Assembly: GCA_911728455.2 (NCBI GenBank) | Contig: OU452235.1 | Location: 6,824,090 to 6,888,089 of the forward strand | From: Marthasterias glacialis | Lineage: Eukaryota > Echinodermata > Asteroidea > Forcipulatida > Asteriidae | Length of the DNA: 64,000 bases | Reading direction: 5' to 3' | Shown: piece after piece, positions 38,180-50,309 of the stretch | How positions within the stretch are numbered: position 1 is the stretch's first letter | Layout: every line of letters begins with the position of its first letter | Notes under the pieces: generated by a model | Database searches by the model: none | What the model saw: only the letters and a program-made list of their open reading frames with translations | Told to the model about the DNA's origin: nothing | Made by a program: the position numbers and the translations under genes

Positions 38180-38560
38180 GCTTACCTTATGTATAAATAT
38201 TATATCTATTCAACTTGATAACAATGCACATCTAAGCTTGAAATGTTGTTTTTTAATTGCGAACGATTTATCAGAATAAGTGTTTGTGCACCAGCTGTCA
38301 TTAGAACATCTCCCTATAGACACTCCTCAATCAGGAAAACAAAACATAAAATTTTTTAATAAAAATGAAGGAAAAAAAACTAGAACAAAAGAACAAAGTT
38401 TCTCTTTAATGTAGAAAATGTATTCGTTTTTCATGTTCTAATGACTGTTTTCATTGAGAGGCTTTTCCACGCATTCTCCGTACGTGGCTGATCGAGGCGA
38501 TTTTAAGCAAATGAGAGCCCCCGCCCACTCTCCTTCTTGTAATAGTTAATGAACAGGTGG
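38180..38560. repeat. second copy of the 31.6-kb repeat block
   Basis: It is colinear with 31580-31960 (TTGATAACAATGCACATCTAAGCTTG; GTGCACCAGCTGTCATTAGAAC, in parts). It is non-coding. Poly-C lies at about 38616-38626. Confidence 0.7.
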
Positions 38561-38849
38561 CATTGGCACATAATGGGAGGGGGCCCTCAGGGTTCAGCCT
38601 CCCCACCTACGACCCCCCCCCCCTCATCCGGGACTTGTTTTTGTTTGTGTTCTTTTCAAGGAGGAAGTGTTTATTGCAAAATGGTCAGGGTATAAATGGG
38701 AAACCGCAATAATAATAAAACCGCTTTTCTTTTCTGCGTTAGAGTATATGGTTTAGGCCTGTATATATTTTGCGTTTTCTGCTTAAGCCCCCTCACCCTC
38801 CTCCAACCCTGCCCCCATTCTTTTACCAAAAGAAACGAAAATTATATTT

Positions 38850-39515
38850 TCTGTCCAACAGTAAGTTCAGTGGCATCCCAGTTGACTTGGTGATCGGTGG
38901 TTTGGGAGTGTTTGATGATGTCAATGTCTTCCCACCTTTCGTGTGCTTGGTGTTCCTTGAGTCTAGTAGGAAGGTAACGTCCAGTTTCCCCGACGTAAAC
39001 CTTGCTGCATTCACAAGGAATGCAGGAGACTTCTGCACAGGTGGTGGGATCCCGCTTGTCCTAGTAGATTTGGAGAGACTGGTGAAGTTTCTTGAGAGCG
39101 GAGTGGAAGACTTTGACACCTGCTTGACCGGAGGTGCGCTGGAGACGATGGCAAATGTGGGACCTTACTAGGGCAAACATACCGAGGGAGTTGGAGTTTG
39201 ACGTTGGGTATAGGAGATCTTTCGGTCGGGGTTGGCGACGGGCGTGCTGGTTTTGCTTTGAGCTGTAGCCGTTCTGCTGAGGGGTAGTCTTGATGTGCTG
39301 CAACTCAGGCTGGAGGCTGTTCTGTTCGCATATGTTGTTGGCGCGTTGGACCAGGGTACCGTTGACAGAAGACTTGATGCTGGGGTGATGGAAGGAACAC
39401 TGGTTCAGGTATCGGTCGGTGTGGGTTTACGGTAGATGCTGTGGTGGAGAGTGCCGTCAGGTTTCCTTCTAATGAGAACATCGAGGAAGGGTATCATGCA
39501 CTATACTAGATGTTC
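38850..39515 (-). mobile_element. Penelope-like element fragment (RT end plus GIY-YIG endonuclease)
   Basis: The minus strand encodes, from 39515 downwards, IPFLDVLIRRKPDGTL, then SIYRKPT-TDRYLN and the H-PSIK region (the C-terminal part of a Penelope-type reverse transcriptase). After RSHICHRLQ and KVFHSALKKL comes a zinc-knuckle-like C-I-P-C-E-C and KVYVGETGRYLPTRLKEH. The last is the signature of the GIY-YIG endonuclease domain. A TAG interrupts the linker and the copy lacks its 5' end, so it is a dead remnant. Confidence 0.9.
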
Positions 39516-40190
39516 GGTACATTATGACGTCTGTCATAAGCAGTGACAGATACCGTCGTGTGCAGAACTCGATTTAGTCTCCCGGAATCTTTTAAATTAC
39601 TTTATTATCTTTATAACATAATGTCATGTTCACAATAACAAATGTCATGTTCACAACTAGAATTGTATCTATTGGTTGAATATGACTGTTGGCGCAATTT
39701 TCCGATCATTAACCTTTTTAAAGTTTGCTGAAAATTTTATTGTCCCCATCTTTATACGTTTTTTTTTTCTTCTGCGTAAAAGTTTGCGTGAAATTGCATT
39801 GATAGTATTATTTTAAGTTACGCTATCGTAGTGCTTGTCGTCAACACAGCCAGTGTGTAGAAACTATACAGGTTGCCATTATGTGGAGTCCAACATTTGC
39901 TTCTAAAATGGCGGATCGTATCCTGTCACGAAATTAAATGGGAAAATACTCAAGAGATGTTTGTGTGAATCATTATATTCGAGGCTTTTCTTTCTCGAAA
40001 TCTGTGAAAAATATTCCAAAATTTGTACAAGAGACCTTCGAGTTGCTGAATAAAACAAGTGAGGATAGTTCCTACAAGTCTTGGAAATTATAATAAGAAC
40101 GTTCTGTTCACGATCTGGTGGTACTACTGAAGTACTAGTTGCACGACAGAACGTTCGGGCCAGACGACCGCGATCAAACATTTTTCAACA
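39507..40190 (-). repeat. copy of the gene A upstream region (P3), TATA box lost
   Basis: It begins at ACTAGATGTTCGGTACATTATGACG (equivalent to 19945 of gene A) and follows that region through GAACTCGATTTAGTCTC and the doubled ATGTCATGTTCACAA to the ACGAAATTAAA block. The TATA box and leader are replaced by the Penelope-like fragment. Unlike P1, it is not an intact core promoter. Confidence 0.75.
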
Positions 40191-40258
40191 CAATAATTTT
40201 AAAATTTTTAAGCTTAAATCATCCAAATAGAAGGGGGGAAAAGCTTTCCAAAACCTTC

Positions 40259-40263
<5 letters not shown>

Positions 40264-40295
<32 letters not shown>

Positions 40296-41080
40296 TTGCA
40301 AACAAAATCACATGCGGGTGGCTACATCGTCGTCAAACAAAAGGGCTTAGTAACTGTGTGATTATTGCAATAACCCCACATCATGTATTTGCAAGTAGTT
40401 TGCCATCAGCTGAGATGACGTAGTACCCACTACAGGTCACGTGATGACGTGTAAACATTGGTCGCGCAATCGGTCTACTATACGAAGATGACTATGGGCC
40501 TATCCCCCCTATTGGCCGATTTTCGGGGCGTTGATTTTAAAGGAATAGAAAGTAAAAATACTTTAACACAACAATATGTTTTAGTGCACATTTTATCCGT
40601 GGTGTTTTTTTTTTATTGTTTAGCTTCGAAGTATTATTATGTCATTTTATAACATCATACATTAGGGATATGTGAAAACTTGATATAATTGGATTACAAT
40701 GAATTACTGGACGCTATAGGTGGTAGCACAAATTATTATTATTTTTTTATTTACTATTATTCCTGTCGTTGTTAATATATTATTGTAAGTTATTTAAACA
40801 ATTGCGAGTGGAATACGGAAAGAATTTGATATAGCGCTTTGTACTGCCTCTCATATCCAACGAGGCCGATTCTTTACCACACGGCCACAACCCTGCCGGT
40901 TTTATACGTCCGTTTAAGAAGACCTCGGTCACCACTCTTGTATTCCCTCATTATCACACTCCCGTAGTGCAATCTGATTTGAGGATTAACGCGTATTGGG
41001 AGATAAATTTATTTATTGTTATTTTTATACTAAAACATAAATACCAGCTACGCCTTAATTAACAAAGTCAAAATGTCAAT
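40264..41080. repeat. duplicated block carrying the empty site of the piggyBac-like element
   Basis: It is colinear with 29560-31340 except for the 933-bp element; TTAA at 40563-40566 is the unoccupied target. A poly-T tract (about 40264-40292) lies at the left border. The right end passes directly into the 3' flank of protease gene B. Confidence 0.8.
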
Positions 41081-41113
41081 TTATGATGCAGTACCGATAT
41101 ATACGTCTGTCTA

Positions 41114-44100
41114 TTAAGTACAATAGATGCCGCCATTGGTCATATAGAACATCCAGGAACAGTACTTGGATATCTTTGTGTAGACTCCGGGATGTGCGGC
41201 TTCTGCGCAGCCGTAACCCCAGCTAACAATGCCTTCAAGCCGTACACCAGAATGGTGGTAGTTGTCGGCGAAATTACTGACGACTGGGCCACCGCTGTCA
41301 CCCTGTTCAAAGATATAAACAAGTCTTTGGGATCATGGGGCTTTTCAGTGATTTGAAGGTTGCAAGCTTTGAAAACCATCTTGCGAATCCCCTGTTGGAG
41401 TATACGGACACAAATTCTAGTGGGGGTCCTGGAGGCGAAGCCCCCGGACGCTCTTCGGTTTTAAGTGTTTCGGGGCTAAGGGACACCCTCAAGTTGCCGA
41501 AAATAGAAGTTTAATTTTAAAATGAAAACTTTGAATACGTTTGGACTTGGGACAAACTCCCTCATGTTGAAATGTTTTTATGGCGGTCCGAGGGCAAGAT
41601 CCCCAGACGCTCCAAGATTGTTAGTTTTTTTTTTTCAGGGCTAAAAAAGGCCGTCGAGCCTCCGGACGCTCTACGGCCCCAGTGTTTTCAGAGCCTGCAA
41701 GTTGCCAAAAAATACTCTATTTGGTTTGTCAAAGTTGGATTTCTCACACGAAAAAGATTTATTAGGCAAATTCAGTTGATAAATCTCTGGGATTGCCGTA
41801 TGGATTGGTCGAGCTGACTGTGTGTCTTTACGCAAACTTACAAAAAATGTTGGGGTGTCACCCCCCCCCCCCCCCCCCGCCATACACACACACACACACA
41901 CACACAAGTGTGTATTTACCTCCAATCGGGGACCTCCTATTGTCCCTCTTTTGTTTGTACTTTAACTTTTTAGCAACAGCTCCCATTGGTTTTGAACACG
42001 ATTTCCAACTGGGGACCTTTTCCAATCGGGGACCCTATTGTCGTCTTTTGTTATAAGTCCCCGGTTTGAATGCCTAAACAAACTAACACACACACACACA
42101 CACACCCAGGGGACAAAGGTTCCGAGGGGGTGCTCCAGCCCCCTCAAGTTACGCCACTGGTTCAAAGTAAAGATTGTTGGCTTGGAATGAAAACAGATTT
42201 GGTCAGAGTCACATAAACAGTTAAGCGCAAACAAAGTGCTTCAGAAAAATGGTTACCTGCCAAAATGATAATTGGTTGATAGTGTTGTGGTTGGTGTCCA
42301 GGTTATTAGCGGATAATTTTCCTTTGCGATATTTTTGCTTAATAACAGCGGCCATAATTAAAGGTTTTAGCTGCACATTTTCTCACAACACGTAGACGCG
42401 TAACGTTTGATAGCTTATTATATATCACGTGTATAGCTTATCGTCACATGCCTCGATTATTACTTTAGAGAATATTGCCGGCTTACCTGGCAAGCGTCTT
42501 TTCCTCCTCCGGTGATACTAGCGCAGAACATGTTATCAGTGATGGAGCCACCGTATGCACCCACACACCGTTCCTTAGTGTCTGCGTACACCACCACCTC
42601 ATGTAGTGCAGTAGGAGGATTCCACGTGGTTGCTATGAATGCAAAATAAATTGAAATGTTTACGATACGAAGAAAGTAATCAATCATGTTGGTAAGTCAT
42701 TACGTCACAGGTGTGTGTGCATCTGCTGCACGCGCAAAGTACGGCATGCGGTCATGATGATTTTTTACCAAAAGTTACTGATTTCAGAGTATATCTTACA
42801 GCTGGAACCAATATTTCTGACAAGAACTTGAGTCTTTACATAACATACAGTAAAAGCAATCCCATCCCAATCGTTCGAGTCTTTTTTTTTAGACCCACAG
42901 TCGACTTACGTCCAATTTAATAATAACAGTTAGATAATAATCTATGTGTCGTGCGCCTTCGTGGCAGCCTGCAGAATTGTGTGCTCTGCTTTGTATTGTC
43001 TTTTTCACACTTACTTGTAGATCATCTTTAAACAAGAACTGTCGACTATACTCCTTCAGCTTATTGAAGTACTTGTCGTTTCATATTTTCATCTTTTCAT
43101 CCTTTGGATGATGGTGTCTCTACACACCATTCCTTGGTTGTTCAACCATTACCAGCGGTTTCCTCGGTTGCTGCTTGCTGCTTGTTTGTGGCTAATTATT
43201 ACAATGCCAATCAAAGGAATGCAAATCTAGACAGCCAAAAAGGAATTTCCTTCTGCTCAACTGAGCAGCTTCTGGCCCTGAGAGATAACACTTAGGTCCG
43301 CGCCACCCTGGACGCCCATGCGCCAGTAAAATCCAAGACTGATTCTCCGAAAGATAATTCCTTTGTACTCGCAGTGCATCAGAGCCCACAAGCGCGTTTT
43401 GGGGCGTGCTGAAAGGAGTTGGCGAGCATCTCGCTGCGCAAATGACCGCGCCATCTTTGTCGCAAAACGTAGCAAACTGACAGGTGACGCAAAGACTGAA
43501 TATATGAATACCAAAATAGTGGAATGTTCCAGTAATCCAAATAAACTTCTCAAGGTGGTTAAGAACCTCCTTGGTATTTCACAGACTGCTATTTTACCGT
43601 CTAGTGATAGTAACCTTCATCTAGCAAAGAAATTCAGCATCTTCTTTGCTGACAAGATTCGGAGAATGCGTGCTACATCAAGCACCTTTGCAACCACAAC
43701 TGACTCCCCTAAGCCATCTTCCATTGTTTTGGCTAGTATGACAACATTCGAGCCCGTTTCTGTTGAGGACGCTGTTCGTATCCTTGCCACATCTCCAAGC
43801 ACGACTTGCGCACTTGATCCTATACCAACATGGATGGTGAAACAGATGGCAGAGTCGTTTGCTCCTAACATCACTTGCATTATTAACTCCTCACTGGCAG
43901 CTTCTGATGTGCCTACGGAATACAAGTTCGCACAGGTTACACCTTTGCTAAAGAAAGAGGGCCTTGATTCTCAGCAGTTGTCCAGTTACAGACCTGTATC
44001 AACTCTGCAATATGTCTCCAAAATTCTTGAAAGAACTGTCCTACGCCAACTCTCAAGTTACCTAGAGGATGAAAATCTCCTGGACGACATGCAGTCAGCG

Positions 44101-47100
44101 TACAGGCAAGGGCATAGTGTTGAGACTGCTCTTTTCAGAGTTTCAAATGATATCCTTCACTCAATCGATAACCGTCAGATGGTTCTTCTAGGTCTTCTTG
44201 ACCTATCATCTGTCTTTGATACGGTCGGTCATCAAATTCTACTACACCGTCTCTCCAACCGACTTGGAATCACTGGCCCAGCTCTACAATGGATCAAGTC
44301 TTACCTTCACGAGAGAGCTCAAGTTGTGTCCATTGCAGATGCTAAGTCTGAACGGCAGATCCTACCTTGCGGGGTCCCTCAGGGCTCTGTACTGGGTCAT
44401 GTTCTCTTCATAACATACACACTACCTTTAGCTCCCGCTACTTCCATATATCGCTTGCAACGTGTTCTCAACAACGCAGCTCGAGTCATTGCCCAACAAG
44501 GAAAATACGACCATTTCTCCTGTTCTGAGAGAGCTACATTGGCTTCCAATAAGTAAGATGACCTCCTTCAAGATTTGTCTCCTTGTCTTTAAGATATTCC
44601 ATGGTCATGCTCCTCAGTATCTCCGTGAGCTTATCTCCCTCAAGCAAACAGGTCGAGCTCTAAGAACTTCGGGCTCATTCATGTTAGCAGAACCAAGAGC
44701 TAGAACTGTTCGCTATGGTCACCGTGCCTTTATTTTTTTAATATAACGGTAATAACATTAACACAAATAGTTATTCTAAAGCGCTTTACCATACCCCGTT
44801 TAGAGCGCTCACTATTGTTGCGACAGGAAGTTGTGTTTGGATTGTAAGACCCATTTTTATAGCATCTTGTAAGGGTTTAATAATATGTGTTGCAGCGAAA
44901 TTTGCAGCCAACCACGCCAGAGAAACAGGGCAAACCTCTTTTCTTAACGACAAGGGTTTAGCTTGGTTCTTTTACCCGCGTTAGAAAGCACAACGGACCG
45001 ATGTTTTAAGAGCGGTCCTACTAATTGCCGACCCCTACCGACAACTCGAAAAAACCTACCGACAACTCATTCCAAATGCACTCTTAGTCACTGTTTCAAG
45101 CTTTAAATGATAGATAATGTTACTTTGAGTCCTAAAAGCCTTATTTTTACTTCTTTGATATAAGAGAAATAGGTTTTTTCAATCACGGAATGTGATTTTC
45201 CGCGACGCAGTAGTATTGTCCACCATGATGCTCGATTATGCGAAGTGGACTAAACCATTTATCGATGGGTATAGTATAACTTTGTATGACAACAGAGGGC
45301 GCCCTTCAAGAGCATAAAAGGAGCATTTCTAGCTTAATGAAAATAACATTTAAATATGAACATTTTAAAACCTTTTCTCCTCAAAAACAAAATGATTTAA
45401 CACGAGTATGAAGGGTTTATTCTGGAATTATTTCCCGATCTAGTTTAGAAGGGCGCCCTCTGTTGTCAAACAAATTTTAAGTATACCCATCAGTAAATGG
45501 TTTAGTCCACTACGCGTAATCGAGCATCATGGCGGACAGTACTACTGCGTCGCGGAAAATCACATTCTGTGATTGAAAATACTTACTTCTATCATATCAA
45601 AGAAGTAAAAATAAGGCTTTTAGGACTCAAAGTAACATTATCTATGATTTAAAGCTTAAACCGGTGACTAAAAGTGCATTTGGAACGAGTTGTCGGTAGG
45701 TTTTTTTTGAGTTGTCGGTAGGGGTCGGCAGGGGTCGGCAATTAGTAGGACCCTTTAAGAGGTCACTTTGAAAAAACTGTAAACTTTAACGCATGCAATT
45801 GCAATCAATTTGTACGTGGTTAAAGCGGTCACCGACATTCAATATTGACCCATCCTATGTTTTGGCTTTTGTTGTCACATGATCATTATGTACGGTAAGT
45901 TTCAGACTGTCGAAAGTGCATAATATAATGAAGAGCATGGGCCAATTTCAAAAAGCCTTTAAGTTTTAACATTTCATGGTTACTGCTCAATTTCTATTTC
46001 TTAAAGCTGTTTACCGCATACACAATAAGCAAGGCTAAATGCTTGTTAACTCACGGTTACCGCATAATGTAACAATGCAACTCCATCAAGCACGTGCGTC
46101 GCAATGCCAAATTTTTGTGAACTTTGACAATTACGGGGTTTAAATGCTCACTCTGTTATCCGTGTAGTATTTTTTATTTTTTTATTTTATTTTTCTTTAC
46201 AATAAGTACAAACAGTTGTTTACCGGTCAACAGCTTTATGAAATTGCAGAACGAGAGGCAGAATGAGATATAAGGCTACCAGTACATAATACTTTGAAAA
46301 TCTATATTTTAGTTGTATTAACTGCCCACTTTGAAATTCACTCAACTAGCGGGACCCCGCGGAGCGCTGGTTCCCGCTAGTACAAGTAAAAAAAAAAAAC
46401 TTACGGTCCCGGTTTCCCCAACCGCTAACGAGCAATGGCATTCCCACCGGTGGCGGGGTAGATATAATTCTGATGAACTCAACGTCGCTGTTCGTAGCAA
46501 CGGTTTTGTCCAGTTGAATCAAGGCGATGTCGTTATCCAGTGCTACCGGCGTATTAAAATCAGGATGTACCCTCCAAGTACCGCGTATAAACTGCTGGTT
46601 TGGACCATTGTGTTGCTTAATTTCATGATACCCGAGACCAACGTACGTGATAGTACCATCGCCAGATCTTAGCCAAAAAAAAAAAAAAAACCATCTTAAT
46701 AAACAATTACATAGATAGTTGTTGTATAACTTACACTAAAACATTTCATTTGCCAAAGAAAATGTCCCATCAGAATAATTGTATTTATTTATTTTTTTTC
46801 TGGTAAAGTATCTTGAACAACACTGAACAAAATTTACTGTAACCTAACGATGAAATACCTGACAGCCCAGGTGCCAAGAGACCACCGTAATATTCACGGA
46901 TGTCGTTTAAAAAGATACCACGTACTCTCAATTCCTGTATTGCGCGGCATTCGTTTTGCCCCCATGCCGCAAGGTATGCCAACACCAAAAGCTACAGCGC
47001 AAGGAATACAAACACATGACCAGTGAAGTGTTCCTGTATCATGACACGATGTATTATGATGGCGCTAGAAGGATACACAAGACCTAATTAGGACGTCAAA

Positions 47101-49637
47101 TTACACGCAAAATTTCAAGACTCTCCCAAAAGTTGCAAACATTGACGTGGATTTTTACGGTCTGCAACCGAGTTTGTTTTTTGTTTTTTCCAAAAGCGCT
47201 AAATTTGAGGTCAAATGTCTGCAACTTTCTTCCCAAGTCGCAAAGTTTGACGGCAATATTTATGTCTGCGACTCAAGTCATAACACCTGACTTCAAATTT
47301 CATGTCTACGCATTGGCACCGAAGGGACACACAAGACTTAAATATTGACGTCAATATTCATGAACAAAATTAACAACTTCGGTCCAAGTCGCGAAATTAA
47401 ACGTCAAATTTCCTGTCTGCGACTCCTCTGGGAACAAAATGTCCGCAAATATTTTTTCCGCGAGCGGTGGAAGTAGCAGACATAAAATATTTGACGTCAA
47501 ATTTCGCGATTTGGGGAAAAGTCGTGACATCTTTCGTGAAATTTGACGTCAATATTTAGGTCTTTTGTGTCTTAAAGGCATTGCATACGTTTGGTAATGA
47601 CTCTGAAAATCTTTGGCAATAAAAACTTACTTGATAAGGAGTACAGCAGCTTTGGATAGTATAATGCATTTTGAGAAACGTTTCACTTCGAAGTACTGCA
47701 GTTATGGAAAAATATATCACTTTTTATCCCCCCCCTAAAACTTGAATCTGAGAAGCGTTATGGCCGTAACGCTCCTCAGAATGTGTATTCCAATGACGGA
47801 TACTTCTTCTGCGTGAACGCAACCGCTCCAGATTTTTGGCGATATCTCAAAAACGCTGCCACCTTTTGAAATGAAATTTACACAGGTTAGTTTTATGGTA
47901 TATATCTACAATTATATAGCATTAAGGCAAACGTACGGTTCAAAAAACCAAAGGTATACTTTGCCTTTAAAGGCCCATCATAGATTTTGCCTAAAGACAT
48001 GGGGGGGTTATGTTGGCAATAACTCGTTAAATTAAGGAAGTATACGATACTTACGAGCAGTGTGCAGCAGTGACAACCCAATAGGGGTGAACCAAAGTTC
48101 CCCCACAGTATTGACCCTTAGCAGAATTCATAATGGCCACCTGGTAGGGTCGGCTGTGTGGCGTAGACTCTTTTCCACCCACGATGAGGGAACCCAGACA
48201 GCTTGGGATCAGCACAGCTAAAAGAAGCCAAATGTCAAGTTAGGCAACTACCAAAGTAACGACCAGCGATATTGATATCATTTCAACACCGAAAACGTGT
48301 GAATTTTACCAACGTCAAAGCAATGGGCATAATTAACACCACGTCGGTGTTGTCACATATAGATACCAAGAGAATCAATTTAACACCCCTGTTTGTTTAA
48401 AGTGATACTTTCCACCCCAAACTATACAAGCTTTCATCTACTCTCAATGACAAGCTCCCCTTCCCCCAGGTAAAGGCCAAGCTCCCTCTCAGAAGACAAA
48501 CGAGGTTGCCATAACTGCACCCGCTCTACATGTATAACATGATTATATATCAATCTCAGAGTACAAGTTAAAACTCACAGCACCGGCTTTGCTTACTACA
48601 TTAAGACCAACTCCCAATGTGACACACTCAGTGTAGTCTATGTCATATCTTGTAAAAGATGTGGATACAGTACGTGAGAGAGACAAAGACCAAACTCTGT
48701 ATTCGCCTTGCATACCATGTCTCTTCCGTAAAGACCAAGAAACATTACCAATTATCCATCCACTTCAATAGCCCAAATCACAGTGTCAAAGATGTTGAAC
48801 TAACTGTGATTGAGGCCCGCAACGGTGACGACCCACACGGCAAACTCAATCAATCACACTGGATTCACCAACTTCGAACAGTCCGTCCATTCGGACTTAG
48901 GTGTCAAATAACTTCCCACTCCTATTTTCTTCTAAATACATACTTTTATCTTCCCATATATTATAATATGTTTTTATATTTCAGCCCTCACAACTGTTTT
49001 TACTTGATGCATATTCCGGTTGTGACTATTCATGGATTCCTATGCTGTGACCTGCTATCACCCTGTTTACTCCTTTTCATGCTTCTGCTCTCATACACCA
49101 TTCCAATTCAAGTTATGGAATTTAATTTATACAAAAACTATTATGTCTTTAGAGTCTCCCATGATCTCTTCATTTAGAGAGCTGGCCCTTTACTAACTTA
49201 ACACCTTTGTCTGAGCATCTAATCCAGTCCTTTCTTGCTGGTCGCATCACCTACAATGAAGCTTGCCCTATTGTTCGGTTAATTAAGTCATCTAACATAT
49301 TAACTCACTTTGGTCGTTCTCTTTGTTCATACTGCTTCGGGTTGACTTGTCATCAGCAATACTTTTGTCCGTAATGTATTCGCTTTGATTGGCTAGTATT
49401 TTCCTACCTATTTCTGGATTCCTTCCAACAATTTTACGCCCTTTTTTTTTTTTTTTTTTTGCTTTAATTGTTTTGTTTTTTTTAAGCTTGTGTTTGTTTT
49501 TGCCTCTGATGATGTCCGGTTAAAAGCTAAGGCCATCAACCCTACTAGTTTTATAAATATATCACCGAGAACTTTTGGAGAAATCGATAGTGATAATACT
49601 ACTCACCCAGTGCAACTAGAACCATTTCCTTCATCAT
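41114..49637 (-). CDS. trypsin-like serine protease, gene B (five exons)
   Basis: Exons on the minus strand are 49607-49637, 48055-48217, 46405-46667, 42487-42632 and 41114-41302. Exons 2-5 have exactly the same lengths as in gene A (163, 263, 146, 189) and the same phases. The product is 263 residues, starting with two adjacent Met codons. A signal peptide precedes IVGG at I22. The triad is H63, D111 (DNDIAL) and S204 (GDSGGP), and the S1-position Asp is D198 (K-D-A-C-Q), so trypsin-like specificity is predicted. As in A, Leu and not Arg precedes IVGG. The exon-3 acceptor is CTAAG, a weaker tract than in A. Introns carry a CR1/L2-like LINE, a foldback transposon and a Penelope-like fragment, yet the exons show no lesion. 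AATAAA on the minus strand at 41008-41013, 101 bp past the stop, is a plausible poly(A) signal. Confidence 0.92.
41335..42240. repeat. intron 4 of gene B: (CA)n tracts and inverted copy of the GTCCCC repeat
   Basis: 41905-42085 is the reverse complement of 12975-13160, including AACCAATGGGAGCTGTTGC and the GTCCCC words. (CA)n tracts lie at about 41884-41906 and 42087-42106, and a C-homopolymer at about 41861-41879. GGACGCTC/GGCCC-rich sequence at 41400-41700 is unexplained. Confidence 0.75.
43270..44746 (+). mobile_element. CR1/L2-like LINE remnant in intron 3 of gene B, catalytic core deleted
   Basis: In antisense orientation to gene B, frames read [11 protein letters not shown] (linker), then after a frameshift [15 protein letters not shown]. 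Next come [46 protein letters not shown] and [13 protein letters not shown] (reverse transcriptase blocks). The frame then jumps straight to [13 protein letters not shown], so the ADD catalytic block is missing. After another frameshift comes the 3' end, [24 protein letters not shown] sequence followed by [13 protein letters not shown]. It is dead, and its 5' end and endonuclease are absent. Confidence 0.9.
45013..45753. mobile_element. foldback (long-TIR) DNA element with 8-bp target duplication
   Basis: A 741-bp element in intron 3 of gene B is flanked by direct TTTAAGAG at 45005-45012 and 45754-45761. Its ends, GGTCCTACTAATTGCCGACC and the reverse complement, continue as inverted arms of about 300 bp each (for example GTCCAC and GAGCATCATGG near 45220 and 45530). 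Only about 120 bp is left as a loop. An 8-bp duplication fits hAT- or P-type transposition; TIR style does not decide between them. There is no transposase. Confidence 0.88.
47080..47580. repeat. GACGTC-centred degenerate repeat in intron 2 of gene B
   Basis: Alternating words such as AAATATTGACGTCAATATT, AAGTCGCGAAATT and GTCTGCGACT recur in both orientations at spacings of roughly 60 bp. The same words build the repeat at 63110-63390 in intron 3 of gene D. Both are strongly palindromic. Confidence 0.7.
48299..48405. repeat. partial relative of the 14.2-kb MITE
   Basis: It shares AACACC-CGTGTTGGTGTTGTCA-TAGGTACCAAGAGAATCAA-type sequence with 14310-14370. The terminal inverted repeats are not intact. 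Confidence 0.65.
48480..49560 (+). mobile_element. Penelope-like element 3' fragment with GIY-YIG domain, in intron 1 of gene B
   Basis: The plus strand reads [14 protein letters not shown] (about 48605-48670), then after a frameshift [14 protein letters not shown] and [18 protein letters not shown]. After a gap it reads [14 protein letters not shown] (to about 48900). This is the GIY-YIG endonuclease layout of Penelope-like elements, with the Y-V-G-E-T core changed to Y-V-R-E-T. The open frame running on to 49177 continues into non-conserved sequence. The tail near 49500-49550 (CTGATGATGTCCGGTTAAAAGC) fits a 3' end of such an element. It belongs to a different subfamily from the copy at 38.9 kb. 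Confidence 0.78.
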
Positions 49638-49730
49638 GATGACGTCGGTAGTGGTCAGGTGTTTCAATCAAGATGTTGGAATGGTGCGGTCAATCAGCCG
49701 AAGTGTAGAGGACAACAGGTTCTGTCCTCT

Positions 49731-49736
49731 TTTATA
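49731..49736 (-). promoter_or_regulatory. TATA box of protease gene B
   Basis: TATAAA on the minus strand, within GTCTATAAAAGAGG, lies 94-99 bp upstream of the first ATG (49637). The same GTCTATAAAAG context is found at gene A. The leader shares CAGCCGAAGTGTAGAGG-like sequence with gene A. Confidence 0.8.
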
Positions 49737-49739
49737 GAC

Positions 49740-50300
49740 CCTGAAGTCCAGTTCACCATTGACAATTATCCTACGTAGTGAACAGATATGCCGGATTTCC
49801 AAGTTATCGTCCACATAAACATATTGCATCTTTCGCATCCACGTAAAGTGGTTTTGTGTCAGTGTCCGAAAATAGAGAGATATCTCCTTCACAACACCTG
49901 GCAATTTCACATCAAGGAATAAGCTGACCGCACAATGACCTAAACCACAGCCTTTTTGGGGGCGAAGACACAATCCATAACCTCGAACTTCCGCACACCA
50001 AAACCATCAACTACATAAACTTCCCCGACTATAGAGTCTTCTGTCTCACGTCTTATTTTTATTTATAAAAATGGAGTGAAAGAAAAAGAATATCGGTAAG
50101 ATAACAAAAGAAAACAGAACACATTTGGTACGGACAAATTATTTTAGTTGTGATGTCAACTTCAATTATTGAATTGTATAAAAAATATTTTGACTATAAA
50201 CGTGTATTCGTACTTCGGGAACAGACTACTTCTTCTTCTTCTAAAAAGAAGCCAAATGGCGACATTGGCAAAAATAACGGTATTCTTACGGAGCCTGTAA
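49740..50300. other. upstream region of gene B; no other gene
   Basis: AT-rich DNA without a supported gene. A CTT repeat lies at about 50230-50241. Beyond the proximal 100 bp it does not match the gene A upstream region. Confidence 0.45.
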
Positions 50301-50309
50301 ATAATATTT

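Noticed and set aside
38696..39171. Plus-strand open frames of 65 and 133 codons
   Set aside because: They are antisense to the Penelope-like fragment, whose minus-strand reading shows real motifs.
43363..44556. 397-codon host gene
   Set aside because: The motifs are those of a LINE reverse transcriptase with the catalytic block deleted; the flanks continue the element in other frames.
46331..46672. Plus-strand open frame of 113 codons
   Set aside because: It is the antisense of exon 3 of gene B and has no domain of its own.
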